Positions 27,329 to 37,376 are shown, counted from the first letter of the stretch. The stretch: 64,000 bases of DNA from Lachnospiraceae bacterium (GCA_019423745.1 JAHZAV010000006.1:1-64000), one strand, 5' to 3'. The notes: a model not told the origin generated them from the letters alone. Program-made: numbers and translations.

Positions 27329-27546
27329 ACACTTCTACCTCCGCCATATTTTGATACTAAGCTACCGCATATTTTCTCTTCCTTATAACCATACTAATCC
27401 TATTAAAGAAAGTCAACAATCTGAAGAATTCTGTTCTTAATCATGTAATTTCTCCAATAAATGAATAAAACTTCCAATAGGGATTCATATTTCTTGTGGT
27501 TTTTCACGAAAATGCAGGATTTTATCAATATTTTTGCAAGAAACAA

Positions 27547-27575
27547 TTGACGATTCTTCAATTTACCGCTACAAT
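27547..27575 (+). promoter_or_regulatory. Promoter of the aminotransferase gene
   Basis: TTGACG (27547-27552), 17-bp spacer, TACAAT (27570-27575), 43 bp upstream of the ATG at 27619. The rest of the 27329-27618 gap is AT-rich and shows nothing else I can support. Confidence 0.7.
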
Positions 27576-27618
27576 GGTAGCATTGAGTAAAATATGGGAA
27601 TTAATGGAGGATGTAAGG

Positions 27619-28908
27619 ATGGCAACAACATATGAAGAATTGTCAAAAGAAGAATTGCTGGAAATAAAATCCAAGCTGGAAGCGGAATTCGAAAAGGTAA
27701 AAGCACAGGGTCTGAAACTGGATATGTCCCGCGGTAAACCTTCAACCGAACAGCTTAATCTTTCTATGGGGATGATGGACGTTTTAAACAGTGACTCTGA
27801 CCTTGTCTGTGAAGAAGGTGTAGACTGCCGCAATTACGGTGTTCTGGATGGAATCCGGGAAGCAAAACAGCTTCTTGCTGATATGATGGAAGTTCCAAAA
27901 GAAAACATTGTAATATTCGGAAATTCCAGTCTGAATATTATGTACGATACCATCGCCCGCTCTATGACCCACGGAGTCATGGGAAGCACACCGTGGTGTA
28001 AGCTGGATAAAGTTAAATTCTTATGTCCGGTTCCCGGGTACGACAGACATTTTGCAATCACAGAATATTTTGGCATTGAAATGATTAACGTACCAATGAC
28101 CCCAACTGGTCCTGATATGGATATCGTTGAGGAACTGGTCAGCTCCGATCCGGCCATCAAGGGAATTTGGTGTGTGCCAAAGTATTCCAATCCACAGGGA
28201 ATCACTTATTCGGATGAAACTGTACATCGTTTTGCAAAATTAAATCCTGCAGCTGAAGACTTCCGTATTTTCTGGGACAACGCTTATGGAATCCACCATT
28301 TATATGAAGACAAACAGGATTATCTTATTGAGATTCTAATGGAATGTAAAAAAGAAGGGCATCCAAATATGGTATATAAATTCTCTTCCACTTCCAAAAT
28401 CAGTTTCCCTGGTTCTGGAATTGCTGCCATCGCTGCATCCACAGAAAACCTCAAAGCAATCCGTGAGCAGATGAAAATTCAGACCATCGGGCATGATAAA
28501 GTAAATCAGCTTCGACACGCAAGATACTTCAAAGATATTCATGGCATGGTACAGCACATGAAAAAACATGCCGACATTATGCGTCCTAAATTTGATGCTG
28601 TTTTGAATACTTTAGATCGGGAAATTGGCGGACTTGGTATTGGTTCCTGGCTCGCTCCTCGTGGAGGCTATTTCATTTCCTTCGATGCACTTCCAGGATG
28701 TGCAAAGAAAATCGTTGCCAAAGCAAAAGAAGCCGGACTGATTATGACAGATGCAGGGGCTACTTTCCCCTACGGAAAAGATCCCCAGGATAGCAATATC
28801 CGTATTGCTCCATCCTATCCGACCATCGATGAGCTGAAGCTTGCTACTGAAATTTTTGTACTAAGTGTAAAATTAGTCAGCATAGAAAAAATACTGGCCT
28901 CCAAATAA
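27619..28908 (+). CDS. PLP-dependent aminotransferase (PF12897 type)
   Basis: A 429-aa fold-type I aminotransferase of the group often annotated as aspartate or alanine-glyoxylate aminotransferase-like. The N-terminal LDMSRGKPSTEQLNLS is characteristic, with substrate and PLP-site elements CVPKYSNPQG, FWDNAYGIHHLY and KFSSTSKISFPGSG (the Lys in TSK likely binds PLP). The start at 27619 (MATTYEELSKEELLEI) follows GGAGG. An in-frame extension upstream runs through the promoter and is rejected. The substrate is not determinable. Confidence 0.93.
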   Translation: MATTYEELSKEELLEIKSKLEAEFEKVKAQGLKLDMSRGKPSTEQLNLSMGMMDVLNSDSDLVCEEGVDCRNYGVLDGIREAKQLLADMMEVPKENIVIFGNSSLNIMYDTIARSMTHGVMGSTPWCKLDKVKFLCPVPGYDRHFAITEYFGIEMINVPMTPTGPDMDIVEELVSSDPAIKGIWCVPKYSNPQGITYSDETVHRFAKLNPAAEDFRIFWDNAYGIHHLYEDKQDYLIEILMECKKEGHPNMVYKFSSTSKISFPGSGIAAIAASTENLKAIREQMKIQTIGHDKVNQLRHARYFKDIHGMVQHMKKHADIMRPKFDAVLNTLDREIGGLGIGSWLAPRGGYFISFDALPGCAKKIVAKAKEAGLIMTDAGATFPYGKDPQDSNIRIAPSYPTIDELKLATEIFVLSVKLVSIEKILASK

Positions 28909-28926
28909 CATCCATCCTTCAAAAAC

Positions 28927-28967
28927 GGGGCAGCCTGAACTTTAAGTTTCCGGCTGCCCCATTTTTT
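28927..28967. terminator. Bidirectional terminator between aminotransferase and ccdA-tlpA
   Basis: GGGGCAGCC (28927-28935) pairs with GGCTGCCCC (28952-28960), with a smaller internal stem. It is followed by a seven-T run on the plus strand and has five A (five T on the minus strand) on the other side, between convergent genes. Confidence 0.85.
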
Positions 28968-30235
28968 TATTTTCCTTCCAGGGTCTGACTGATCATACTT
29001 TCCAGCCCTCCCTTTCCTACCATACCATTTACATAACCGTAGATTTTTCCGTCTTTATCAATCATATAAGTTGTAGGATATGCCATAATTCCAAATCTAT
29101 CCATCAACTCTCCCGATTCATCCATCAAAACCGGATAAGTATATCCATTCTCTTCCAAAAAAGCAGTAATATCTTCTCTGCTGCCTTCCCCGGCAATTCC
29201 CGGAAAAGCAATTCCTAAAATCACTGCATTTCCTTCTGGCCCATAGTCTTCATAAAGATTCTGTAAATCAGGCATCTCCTGCTTACACACGGAACACCAT
29301 GTGGCCCAGAAATTTAAAAGAACTACTTTCCCTCGATAATCCGACAGACTATGCTCTTCTCCATACTGATCTGTCAAAGTAAAATCAATTGCTGTGGAAG
29401 CTTTTTCTCCCTCCTTCGACTCATCATCGGAAGCAGCACCGGGCTCTTTTTTATTCTTAGCCGCATTTCCTTTATTCCCATCATCCTTTACACTCTCCGA
29501 TGTCTTTGAACCAGTTGATAGATAGCCTGTAACTCCGTTCATTTTTCCTGTTAGCATCATAAGTCCCATACAAATCATTAAAACCGCTCCGATTCTTACG
29601 GTATATTTTACAATATTTCCATGGTTACGAAAAATTTTCAACAAAGCAGTCGTAAATATACCCACTGCCAGAAATGGAAGGACAAATCCCAATGTATAAA
29701 TCCCTATCATTAAAAATCCTTTCGTCCTGGTTGCCGCCGATGCCGTCATTAATAGAACACCAGACAAAGCCGGACCCACACAAGGTGTCCAGGCAAAACT
29801 GAAAGTAAATCCCATAAGCAATGCTGTAATTGGTGACATGGTCATCTTATCTATCTTCAGCGAAATGCGATGCTCATTACCCAAAAGTCTGAATGGACCA
29901 AACAGTCCCATCTGATAAAGTCCCAGGAGAATAACTATGATTCCTCCTACTCTGGCAAAAACAGCCTGATTTTTTGTAAAAAATGTACCGGCAGCTGACA
30001 CTCCCAGTCCCAGCAGAAAAAAAGTAAAACTGATTCCAACTACAAAAAACACGGTATGAAACAAAACTTTTCCTCTTTGATAATGGAAATCTCCGTTTTT
30101 ATCTTTCCTGACTCCTCCCGACAGATATCCCATATATAAAGGAATCAGAGGGAAAATACATGGTGAAAAAAAGCCTAAAATCCCCTGAAGAAATACCGTA
30201 ATTGCTGGAATACTTATATTCAAATCAAATCCCAT
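28967..30235 (-). CDS. CcdA-TlpA fusion: thiol-disulfide membrane reductase with thioredoxin domain
   Basis: A 422-aa fusion. The N-terminal half is a CcdA-like membrane domain with six segments, with a Cys-Pro in FFSPCIFPLIPLYMGYLSGG and in FAWTPCVGPALSG (the redox pair). A Lys/Glu-rich linker (about residues 235-280) leads to a TlpA/ResA-type thioredoxin domain with NFWATWCSVCKQEMPDLQ. It would carry electrons across the membrane and use them in the attached extracytoplasmic domain, for disulfide reduction or peroxide defence. I start at 30235, with GGAG 6 nt upstream. Confidence 0.92.
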   Translation of the reverse strand: MGFDLNISIPAITVFLQGILGFFSPCIFPLIPLYMGYLSGGVRKDKNGDFHYQRGKVLFHTVFFVVGISFTFFLLGLGVSAAGTFFTKNQAVFARVGGIIVILLGLYQMGLFGPFRLLGNEHRISLKIDKMTMSPITALLMGFTFSFAWTPCVGPALSGVLLMTASAATRTKGFLMIGIYTLGFVLPFLAVGIFTTALLKIFRNHGNIVKYTVRIGAVLMICMGLMMLTGKMNGVTGYLSTGSKTSESVKDDGNKGNAAKNKKEPGAASDDESKEGEKASTAIDFTLTDQYGEEHSLSDYRGKVVLLNFWATWCSVCKQEMPDLQNLYEDYGPEGNAVILGIAFPGIAGEGSREDITAFLEENGYTYPVLMDESGELMDRFGIMAYPTTYMIDKDGKIYGYVNGMVGKGGLESMISQTLEGK

Positions 30236-30378
30236 AAACCGCTCCTTTTCTTTTTCATTATCATAAAGGGCATCTACATACCTGTCAATATCGCATTGCC
30301 CATTTGACATCCCTCTGCCTTCTCTTCTATAATGGTATCGTTAATGTCCAAAAACGAACCGTACAGGAGGATCGTATT

Positions 30379-31719
30379 ATGCAGAAAAGTAACCTTTTAA
30401 CTGGGAATATTACAAAAAGCTTACTCCTTTTCGCACTTCCTATGATTGCCGGAAATCTACTCCAGCAATTTTATAATATTGCCGATACTATCATTGTCGG
30501 CCGTTTTCTGGGTGCGGATGCTTTGGCTGCAGTAGGATCTTCCTATACTTTAATGACATTTCTTACTTCCATCATCCTTGGTCTGTGCATGGGAAGCGGT
30601 GCTTCTTTTTCTATTAGTTTTGGCAAGCAAGATGAAAACCGGATGAAAGGTGCCATCTTTCAGTCATTTCTTTTCATTGGAGCAGTAACTATCCTAGTTA
30701 ATGTGCTAGTTTTCCTGGGTATTGACGGTATTATCTGGTTTCTTCGCGTTCCCGTCTCTGTCACAGATCTGATGCGCGACTACCTCCTTGTCATCTTTGC
30801 AGGAATTCCCGCTACTTTTTTATACAATTATTTTGCCTGCCTTCTTCGTTCCATAGGTAATTCCAGAATTCCTCTTTTCTTTCTGGCAGTCTCAGCTGTC
30901 ATAAATATTTTTCTGGACCTTCTATTTGTAATTTCCTTTTCCTGGGGTGTAGCAGGCGCTGCTTTTGCAACGACACTGTCACAATTTATTTCCGGAATCG
31001 GGCTGGCACTTTATACTCTTTTGCGCTTTCCTGAACTTCGCCCTCAGAAAAAGCATATAAAATGGGACAAAGAAATCTTCCGGGAAATCACTGGCTTTTC
31101 CTTCCTGACTTGTATCCAGCAATCCGTTATGAATTTTGGTATTCTCATGGTGCAAGGCCTTGTCAACAGTTTTGGTCCTGTTATCATGGCCGCTTTTGCT
31201 GCTGCCGTAAAAATCGATTCTTTCGCTTATATGCCGGTACAAGATTTTGGGAATGCTTTTTCCACGTTTATAGCCCAAAATTTCGGTGCAAAAAAAGAAG
31301 ACCGCATTAGCCAGGGAATCAAAAGTGCCTTCCTTACATCCTTTTTCTTCTGTCTGGCTGTCAGTCTTCTTGTCTGTATCTTTGCACGCCCTCTTATGGG
31401 AATCTTTGTATCTGCAGATGAAATTGAGATCATTGAAGCCGGTGTACACTATCTTCGCATCGAAGGCTCCTGCTATTTCGGAATTGGTTTTCTGTTCCTG
31501 CTATATGGCCTGTACCGCGCTATTGCCCGCCCTGGCATGTCTGTAATACTGACTGTAATTTCCCTTGGAACTCGTGTCCTTCTGGCATATACCCTTTCCA
31601 TGGTTCCATGGATCGGAGTCACTGGCATATGGCTGTCCGTCCCCATCGGCTGGGCACTGGCTGATATAACCGGAATCCTTGTCTACCGCCAGAAAAGAAA
31701 AAAACTTGGCATGTTATAA
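30379..31719 (+). CDS. MATE family efflux transporter
   Basis: A 446-aa membrane protein with about twelve hydrophobic segments, beginning MQKSNLLTGNITKSLLLFAL. The MATE-typical stretch QFYNIADTIIVGRFLGADAL is followed by GLCMGSGASFSISFGK. Such pumps exchange Na+ or H+ for cationic drugs or metabolites. The ATG at 30379 follows AGGAGG; the frame extends upstream toward the divergent ccdA-tlpA gene without similarity. It ends 21 bp before the convergent XRE gene. Confidence 0.94.
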   Translation: MQKSNLLTGNITKSLLLFALPMIAGNLLQQFYNIADTIIVGRFLGADALAAVGSSYTLMTFLTSIILGLCMGSGASFSISFGKQDENRMKGAIFQSFLFIGAVTILVNVLVFLGIDGIIWFLRVPVSVTDLMRDYLLVIFAGIPATFLYNYFACLLRSIGNSRIPLFFLAVSAVINIFLDLLFVISFSWGVAGAAFATTLSQFISGIGLALYTLLRFPELRPQKKHIKWDKEIFREITGFSFLTCIQQSVMNFGILMVQGLVNSFGPVIMAAFAAAVKIDSFAYMPVQDFGNAFSTFIAQNFGAKKEDRISQGIKSAFLTSFFFCLAVSLLVCIFARPLMGIFVSADEIEIIEAGVHYLRIEGSCYFGIGFLFLLYGLYRAIARPGMSVILTVISLGTRVLLAYTLSMVPWIGVTGIWLSVPIGWALADITGILVYRQKRKKLGML

Positions 31720-31740
31720 TATTGCCTACGTTTTGTTTTT

Positions 31741-32193
31741 CTAAATTCTTTTGCATTTACTGGAAATCATAAAACTAAATATAAAGGCCACCAAAACGAT
31801 AGAAAGGCAAATAATTGTACACCATGCCGGAATTCTCATATTGAACTGGGTTCGCAACAGTATTGTAAGTGCCATAAATACAGTTCCCAAAACCTGTATG
31901 AAATCTAATATCCTTTTCTGAATTGCCGTTAACTGTTGTCTTTCTTTTATTCTTTCTGCTTTCCATGTTCTATCATTGATCTGAATGTCATTTATATCTT
32001 CATCAGATATTAGTTCATCCACACTTACATTCAGCTCTAGTGCCAATTTTTTTGCAGTAATCAAATCTGGACATCTGGATCCATTTTCCCATCGACAAAT
32101 TGTCTGCCTGGAAACATACAATTTATCAGCAAGCTGCTGTTGAGTAATGTTTTTTTCTTCTCTAAATTTTTTAATGTTATCACTTAATGCCAT
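31741..32193 (-). CDS. XRE-family regulator with two membrane segments
   Basis: A 150-aa protein: N-terminal helix-turn-helix (ITQQQLADKLYVSRQTICRW, about residues 14-33), a short linker (residues 75-95) and two C-terminal hydrophobic segments. This is the common Firmicute layout of a membrane-tethered repressor that often controls a nearby transporter. I start at ATG 32193 after AGAGAGG; an ATG 24 bp upstream is possible. The neighbouring convergent MATE gene is a possible target (inference). Confidence 0.87.
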   Translation of the reverse strand: MALSDNIKKFREEKNITQQQLADKLYVSRQTICRWENGSRCPDLITAKKLALELNVSVDELISDEDINDIQINDRTWKAERIKERQQLTAIQKRILDFIQVLGTVFMALTILLRTQFNMRIPAWCTIICLSIVLVAFIFSFMISSKCKRI

Positions 32194-32290
32194 ACTCCAT
32201 ACCTCTCTTTCATTCATATCATATAACGATCATATTTAAAACAAAAGTACCAGTATGCATTTTCTATGTTTCCATTTTGGTAACATCAAA

Positions 32291-33142
32291 TCATCTCTTA
32301 ATTTCGATACCATAGTATCGATATATTACTGAACCTATATATTTTGTAACCCCTTTTCCATACCGTTTGTCAGTTCCTTCTTCCATCAAAGAATGATTTA
32401 AATAATCTTTTGCGACTTCCAGCAATAGCATACGTGGATTATCCATCCTTAAAATGCTTTTGTAACTTTCCCCCAGCTCTTTTACCAATTCCATCGCCAT
32501 GTCATCATCTGCATTCTCCTTGGCACAGGCAAACCGCCTATAGATCAGATCTATGGCTTTGGTCTGCTCAATAAATTCTTCTCTATTTCCCGTCGACTTC
32601 AAGCTTGCTTCCACTGCCTTTTCTTTACTTCCGTATATCTTAATCAAGTGTTCGCATGCCTTTTCGTCTTTAAAATCTTCTTTGACAGATTTTACGAATT
32701 TGTCTATACCGCCATACTGATCATCAATTATTTTTTTATCCTCCTGACTCATCACCTCATAAGAATGAGAAATTATCTTTTGAATATCATCATCATGAAA
32801 TGTTTCAAAACTCATCTTAACTTCTCCTTTCAACACATCGGATATTCGTTCAATGATCCCATTCAAATAGTTGCGTTTCATTTCCAACATCATTTTCTGA
32901 TTTTCAAGAATCTTACGATTATCGCTTTCAGACTCTTTCATAAACACTTTAATTTCGGATAACGGAACTTCCAATTCTCGAAAAAACATAATCTGACGTA
33001 ACTGTTCCAACGAATTTTCATCATACAGACGGTATCCTGCTTCTGTCACTTTTGCAGGTTTCAGCAAATCAATCTCATCATAATATCGCAATGTCCTTAT
33101 GCTGATCCCGGTCAAATCAGCTACTTCCTTAACTGTTTTCAT
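32291..33142 (-). CDS. MerR-family regulator with TipAS-like effector domain
   Basis: A 283-aa regulator. The N-terminal MerR winged helix (VKEVADLTGISIRTLRYYDE) and dimerisation helix run to about residue 110. The C-terminal half resembles the TipAS antibiotic-binding domain of TipA/Mta-type activators. Mta-like regulators turn on multidrug transporters; the MATE gene lies 0.6 kb away but on the opposite strand. The start at 33142 (MKTVKEVADLTG) has GGAGG just upstream; an ATG 21 bp earlier is possible. Confidence 0.88.
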   Translation of the reverse strand: MKTVKEVADLTGISIRTLRYYDEIDLLKPAKVTEAGYRLYDENSLEQLRQIMFFRELEVPLSEIKVFMKESESDNRKILENQKMMLEMKRNYLNGIIERISDVLKGEVKMSFETFHDDDIQKIISHSYEVMSQEDKKIIDDQYGGIDKFVKSVKEDFKDEKACEHLIKIYGSKEKAVEASLKSTGNREEFIEQTKAIDLIYRRFACAKENADDDMAMELVKELGESYKSILRMDNPRMLLLEVAKDYLNHSLMEEGTDKRYGKGVTKYIGSVIYRYYGIEIKR

Positions 33143-33212
33143 ATGTCCTCCTTCCTCTTTCATGGTAAACCGTTACGTTACTGGAGAGTCAAGACAATAT
33201 CTTTATTTTACA

Positions 33213-33252
33213 AAAATGGCGTAGATAGTATCCCAACTATCTACGCCATTTT
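33213..33252 (-). terminator. Terminator of leuS
   Basis: A perfect 17-bp stem (AAAATGGCGTAGATAGT) around a 6-nt loop starts 8 nt after the leuS stop. The minus-strand continuation is T-rich. It lies between leuS and the MerR gene, so the latter must have its own promoter or rely on readthrough. Confidence 0.8.
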
Positions 33253-33260
33253 CTTTTAGA

Positions 33261-35687
33261 TTATTTCTGTACAATATTGATAATTCTTCCCGGTACATAA
33301 ATTTCTTTCACAATGGTTCCGGTCAGCTTTTCTTTAATTGCTTCTTTTCCTTTTTCCAACGCTTCCTCCTTGGAAACATCTGCAGGAAGTGACACAACTG
33401 CTCTTGTCTTTCCGTTGATCTGAACAGCAATTTCAATTTCGTCATCTTTCATAGCTTCTTTGTCATAGATCGGCCATCCTGCATGGAATACAGAATCTGT
33501 ATGTCCTAACTCTTCCCACATTTCTTCTGCCATATGCGGTGCAAATGGAGCAAGAAGTACGGCTAAAGCTTCCAGAGTCTCTTTATCTACTCCACCGGCC
33601 TTTTTAGATATTTCAACCAGCTTATTTGTATGTTCCATAAAGGCAGAAATCACAGTATTAAGACTGAAGCTCTCCAGACGGGTTGTAACATCATAAATCA
33701 GTTTATGACGCTCTTTCACCATATCTTTTGTAGCCTCAATGTCTTTATCTTTGCTGTCCTGAAGAAGGTTCCATACTTTTTTCAGGAAACGATATACTCC
33801 GTCAATTCCCCGGTCGTCCCATTCTGCATCCAGTTCCGGAGGACCTACAAACAGTTCATACATTCTAAGGGAATCACATCCGTAATCTCTTACCAAATCA
33901 TCAGGAGATACTACATTTCCTTTGGATTTACTCATTTTGATACCATTCTTTCCGGTAATCATACCCTGATTAAACAGTTTTGTGAATGGCTCGTCAAAAT
34001 CAATCACCCCGATATCACACAGGAATTTTGTGTAAAATCTGGAATAAAGCAGATGAAGTACAGCATGTTCCACTCCACCAATATACATATCTACCGGAAG
34101 CATTGCGTCTGCTTTTTCCCGTGACACAAGCGCTTCCTGGTTATGATTATCTACATAACGAAGGAAATACCAGGAAGATCCTGCCCACTGCGGCATCGTA
34201 TTTGTCTCTCTCTTAGCAGGTTTTCCACATACTGGACACTTGCAGTTTACCCATTCCTCAATTCCTGCAAGCGGTGATTCTCCTGTTCCTGTTGGTTCAT
34301 AAGACTGTACATCCGGCAGACGAAGCGGAAGCTCTTCTTCCGGTACAGGTACAGCACCGCAATCCGGACAATGTACAATCGGAATCGGTTCTCCCCAGTA
34401 ACGCTGACGGGAGAATACCCAGTCACGCAGTTTGTAATTTACTGTTGCACGACCAATTCCCTTTTTCTCTATAATATGTGGACCTTCTTTTTTAAGCACA
34501 GAAGATTCCATTCCATTCCACTCACCAGAATTAATCATAATTCCAGAAGCTTCTGTATATGCCTCTGTCATATTTTCAATTTCTTTCCCATCTTTGGAAA
34601 TAACCTGAATAATCGGAATGCCGAATTTTGTCGCAAATTCAAAGTCACGGTCATCATGAGCCGGTACACACATAATTGCTCCTGTACCATAGTCAGCCAG
34701 TACGTAATCTGATAACCAGATCGGTGTCTTTTCACCGTTCAGCGGATTGATCGCATAGCTTCCTGTGAAAACACCTGTCTTTTCCTTATCCTGCAGACGG
34801 TCTACATTGGATTTCATGGAAGCTTCATAAATGTACTGGTCAACTGCCTCCTTATTTTCCGGCGTTGCAAGCTCTGCTGCAAGCTTATGTTCCGGAGCAA
34901 GTACCATAAAAGTAGCTCCATACAGAGTATCCGGTCTTGTGGTGTAGACGGTAATCTTTTCCTCTCTTCCATCAATCGGGAAATCGACTTCTGCTCCGTA
35001 GGATTTGCCAATCCAGTCAGACTGCATCTTTTTAACCTTTTCCGGCCAGTCCAGCTTGTCCAGATCATTTAAAAGACGCTCAGCGTAAGCTGTGATCTTG
35101 AGCATCCACTGACGAAGATTCTTCTTTGTCACTTCTGTACCGCATCGCTCACATTTTCCATTTACGACTTCCTCATTTGCAAGTCCGGTTTTACAGGATG
35201 GACACCAGTTAATTGGAAATTCTTTCTCATATGCAAGTCCTTCTTTGAACATCTTTACAAAGATCCACTGTGTCCATTTATAAAATTCCGGGTCTGTTGT
35301 ATTCACTTCCATATCCCAGTCATATAAAGCTGCAATCTGGTTAATCTGTTCTTTAATACGCTTTATATTTTCTGCCGTGGATTTTGCCGGATGAACTCCC
35401 ATCTTAATGGCATAGTTTTCTGCCGGAAGTCCAAATGCATCCCATCCCATCGGATGAATGATATAATATCCCTGAAGCAATTTATATCTGCTCCACACAT
35501 CGGAAATAACGTACCCTCTCCAATGTCCTACATGAAGTCCATTTCCAGAAGGATATGGAAACATATCCAGACAGTAATATTTTTCACGTTCTTTTCCATT
35601 CTTATCTACTTTGACGTTAACTGGTTTTTTCTCCCAGTTTTCCCGCCATTTTTTCTCAATCGCCTTATGATTATAAGGTAAAGCCAT
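33261..35687 (-). CDS. leuS: Leucine--tRNA ligase
   Basis: Charges tRNA-Leu. The 808-aa class-I synthetase is the usual bacterial length. The HIGH-like motif is in YPSGNGLHVGHWRGY (about residues 42-56). The CP1 editing insertion has threonine-rich TTRPDTLYGATFMVLAPEH, and the KMSKS motif is GIKMSKSKGNVVSPDDL. Two zinc-knuckle-like Cys pairs are present (CPSCKTGLANEEVVNGKCERC, CPDCG). The leader is only about 90 nt, too short for a T-box. A promoter lies at 35774-35801. Confidence 0.98.
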   Translation of the reverse strand: MALPYNHKAIEKKWRENWEKKPVNVKVDKNGKEREKYYCLDMFPYPSGNGLHVGHWRGYVISDVWSRYKLLQGYYIIHPMGWDAFGLPAENYAIKMGVHPAKSTAENIKRIKEQINQIAALYDWDMEVNTTDPEFYKWTQWIFVKMFKEGLAYEKEFPINWCPSCKTGLANEEVVNGKCERCGTEVTKKNLRQWMLKITAYAERLLNDLDKLDWPEKVKKMQSDWIGKSYGAEVDFPIDGREEKITVYTTRPDTLYGATFMVLAPEHKLAAELATPENKEAVDQYIYEASMKSNVDRLQDKEKTGVFTGSYAINPLNGEKTPIWLSDYVLADYGTGAIMCVPAHDDRDFEFATKFGIPIIQVISKDGKEIENMTEAYTEASGIMINSGEWNGMESSVLKKEGPHIIEKKGIGRATVNYKLRDWVFSRQRYWGEPIPIVHCPDCGAVPVPEEELPLRLPDVQSYEPTGTGESPLAGIEEWVNCKCPVCGKPAKRETNTMPQWAGSSWYFLRYVDNHNQEALVSREKADAMLPVDMYIGGVEHAVLHLLYSRFYTKFLCDIGVIDFDEPFTKLFNQGMITGKNGIKMSKSKGNVVSPDDLVRDYGCDSLRMYELFVGPPELDAEWDDRGIDGVYRFLKKVWNLLQDSKDKDIEATKDMVKERHKLIYDVTTRLESFSLNTVISAFMEHTNKLVEISKKAGGVDKETLEALAVLLAPFAPHMAEEMWEELGHTDSVFHAGWPIYDKEAMKDDEIEIAVQINGKTRAVVSLPADVSKEEALEKGKEAIKEKLTGTIVKEIYVPGRIINIVQK

Positions 35688-35773
35688 AGTTCATTCCTCC
35701 TAAATAATGCATACGCGTAAATACTCTTCCATAAAAAAATTCACACACAACCGAGAGTATACACTATTTTCTA

Positions 35774-35801
35774 ATTTTACCATACGAGTTTTTCCTGTCA
35801 A
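35774..35801 (-). promoter_or_regulatory. Probable promoter of leuS
   Basis: On the minus strand TTGACA (35796-35801, perfect), 16-bp spacer, TAAAAT (35774-35779), about 87 bp upstream of the leuS ATG. Confidence 0.55.
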
Positions 35802-35972
35802 GTTTCCCGGGCAATTATCTTTAATAATATGAAAGAAAATTTCCCCGTTTTGCTGGACAAACTCCCCTTGATTCTATATGATATAAAGGCATGGGTTTTT
35901 GATGGAACGTGCGTATTTTCTATCAAAAGACAAGTTATAATATCCAACACAACAGGAAAGAGAGGTTTGAAC

Positions 35973-37376
35973 ATGTTTGCACAAATCATCAACACTTTAA
36001 GCGATCTTTTGTACAGCTACATTCTGATTGTCCTGCTTCTTGGTACAGGGATCTACTTTACTTTCAAAACACGTTTCGTACAGTTCCGTATGCTGCGGGA
36101 ATCTATTCGAGTTGTAATGGAGCCTAAGAACGACGAAAACGGGCTTTCATCTTTTCAGGCTCTGATGGTATCTACCGCTTCTAGAGTAGGAACTGGAAAC
36201 ATTGCCGGAATTTCCACCGCGATTTGTCTCGGCGGCGCCGGAGCGGTATTCTGGATGTGGATTACAGCTCTTCTTGGAAGTGCTTCCGCATTTATTGAAA
36301 GTACTCTGGCACAGATTTATAAAAAGAAAGCAGAAGATGGAACCTGCTATGGAGGTCCTGCCTACTATATCCAGGCTGTTCTGAAAAAGCGCTGGCTTGG
36401 TGCACTTTTTGCCGTTTGCCTGATTATGACATATATGGTGGGCTTCAACCTGGTAGCCTCATTCAACATTGCAGATTCCTTCCGTACTTACAGCTTTTTT
36501 AATGAGTCTACTACTCCTCTAATTGTAGGTGGTATTCTTGCTGTAATCTTCTGCCTTTGCATTTTTGGGGGAAGTACACAAATTTCCAAAATCACTGGAA
36601 TTCTTGTGCCTCTTATGGGTATTTTCTACTTAGCTACAGCACTGTTTATTGTGATTACACATTTCAATCTGATTCCGCAGATGTTTGCTGATATTTTTTC
36701 AAATGCTTTTGACTTAAAAGCAATTTTTGGCGGTTTCACTGGTTCTTGTATCATGCAGGGTATCAAAAGAGGACTTTTCTCAAACGAAGCTGGTGTTGGT
36801 TCTGCCCCAAATGCTGCTGCAAGTGCATCTGTATCCCATCCTGTAAAACAGGGCCTTGTTCAGATGTTATCTGTATTTATTGATACGATTTTAATCTGTT
36901 CTTGCACCGCATTTATGCTTCTTTGCTCCGGTGTTGCCCCCAGTGATGAGTTGAAAGGTATGCCGTGGGTACAAAGTGCTGCTGCTGAATCCTTAGGATC
37001 TTTCGGAACAGTTTTTATTACAGTTGCTCTGTTCCTTTTCGCATTTACAACTTTGATCGGGAACTACTTCTATGCAGAAATGGGCCTTGGATATCTGTGT
37101 AATAAAAAGCCGAATAAAACACTTTTAACGGTTTTCCGTCTGTTTGCAGCTTTTGTTGTATTCGGTGGATCTCTTATGGAATTTAGTGTTGCATGGAGTA
37201 CAGCAGACGTAATCATGGGCGTCCTGGCACTTATCAACTTACCTGTAATCATTTTGTTAAGCGGACCTGCTGTACACTGTCTGCAGGATTATATCAAACA
37301 GAAAAAAGCTGGTAAAAATCCGGTATTCAAAGCTGCTGATATAGCACTGAAAGATAAAACAGATTTTTGGAATTAA
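35973..37376 (+). CDS. Alanine:sodium symporter (AGCS family)
   Basis: A 467-aa membrane protein with about 11 hydrophobic segments. The AGCS signatures GTGNIAGISTAICLGGAGAV, QGIKRGLFSNEAGVGSAPNA and TLIGNYFYAE are all present. It imports alanine and sometimes glycine with Na+. I start at 35973 (MFAQIINTLSDLL), 8 nt after AGAGG. The frame stays open to 35829, but that upstream part runs across a TATAAT at 35936-35941 and looks non-coding. Confidence 0.94.
   Translation: MFAQIINTLSDLLYSYILIVLLLGTGIYFTFKTRFVQFRMLRESIRVVMEPKNDENGLSSFQALMVSTASRVGTGNIAGISTAICLGGAGAVFWMWITALLGSASAFIESTLAQIYKKKAEDGTCYGGPAYYIQAVLKKRWLGALFAVCLIMTYMVGFNLVASFNIADSFRTYSFFNESTTPLIVGGILAVIFCLCIFGGSTQISKITGILVPLMGIFYLATALFIVITHFNLIPQMFADIFSNAFDLKAIFGGFTGSCIMQGIKRGLFSNEAGVGSAPNAAASASVSHPVKQGLVQMLSVFIDTILICSCTAFMLLCSGVAPSDELKGMPWVQSAAAESLGSFGTVFITVALFLFAFTTLIGNYFYAEMGLGYLCNKKPNKTLLTVFRLFAAFVVFGGSLMEFSVAWSTADVIMGVLALINLPVIILLSGPAVHCLQDYIKQKKAGKNPVFKAADIALKDKTDFWN

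Noticed and set aside
27496..27618. N-terminal extension of the aminotransferase to 27496
   Set aside because: It contains the TTGACG-17-TACAAT promoter; the ATG at 27619 has GGAGG upstream and starts the conserved protein.
35688..35801. Possible T-box riboswitch upstream of leuS
   Set aside because: The leader from the likely promoter to the ATG is under 100 nt and has no specifier hairpin, AGGGTGGnACCGCG-like T-box sequence or terminator.
35829..35972. N-terminal extension of the alanine symporter to 35829
   Set aside because: The extension crosses a TATAAT box and a better Shine-Dalgarno precedes 35973, where the family N-terminus begins.
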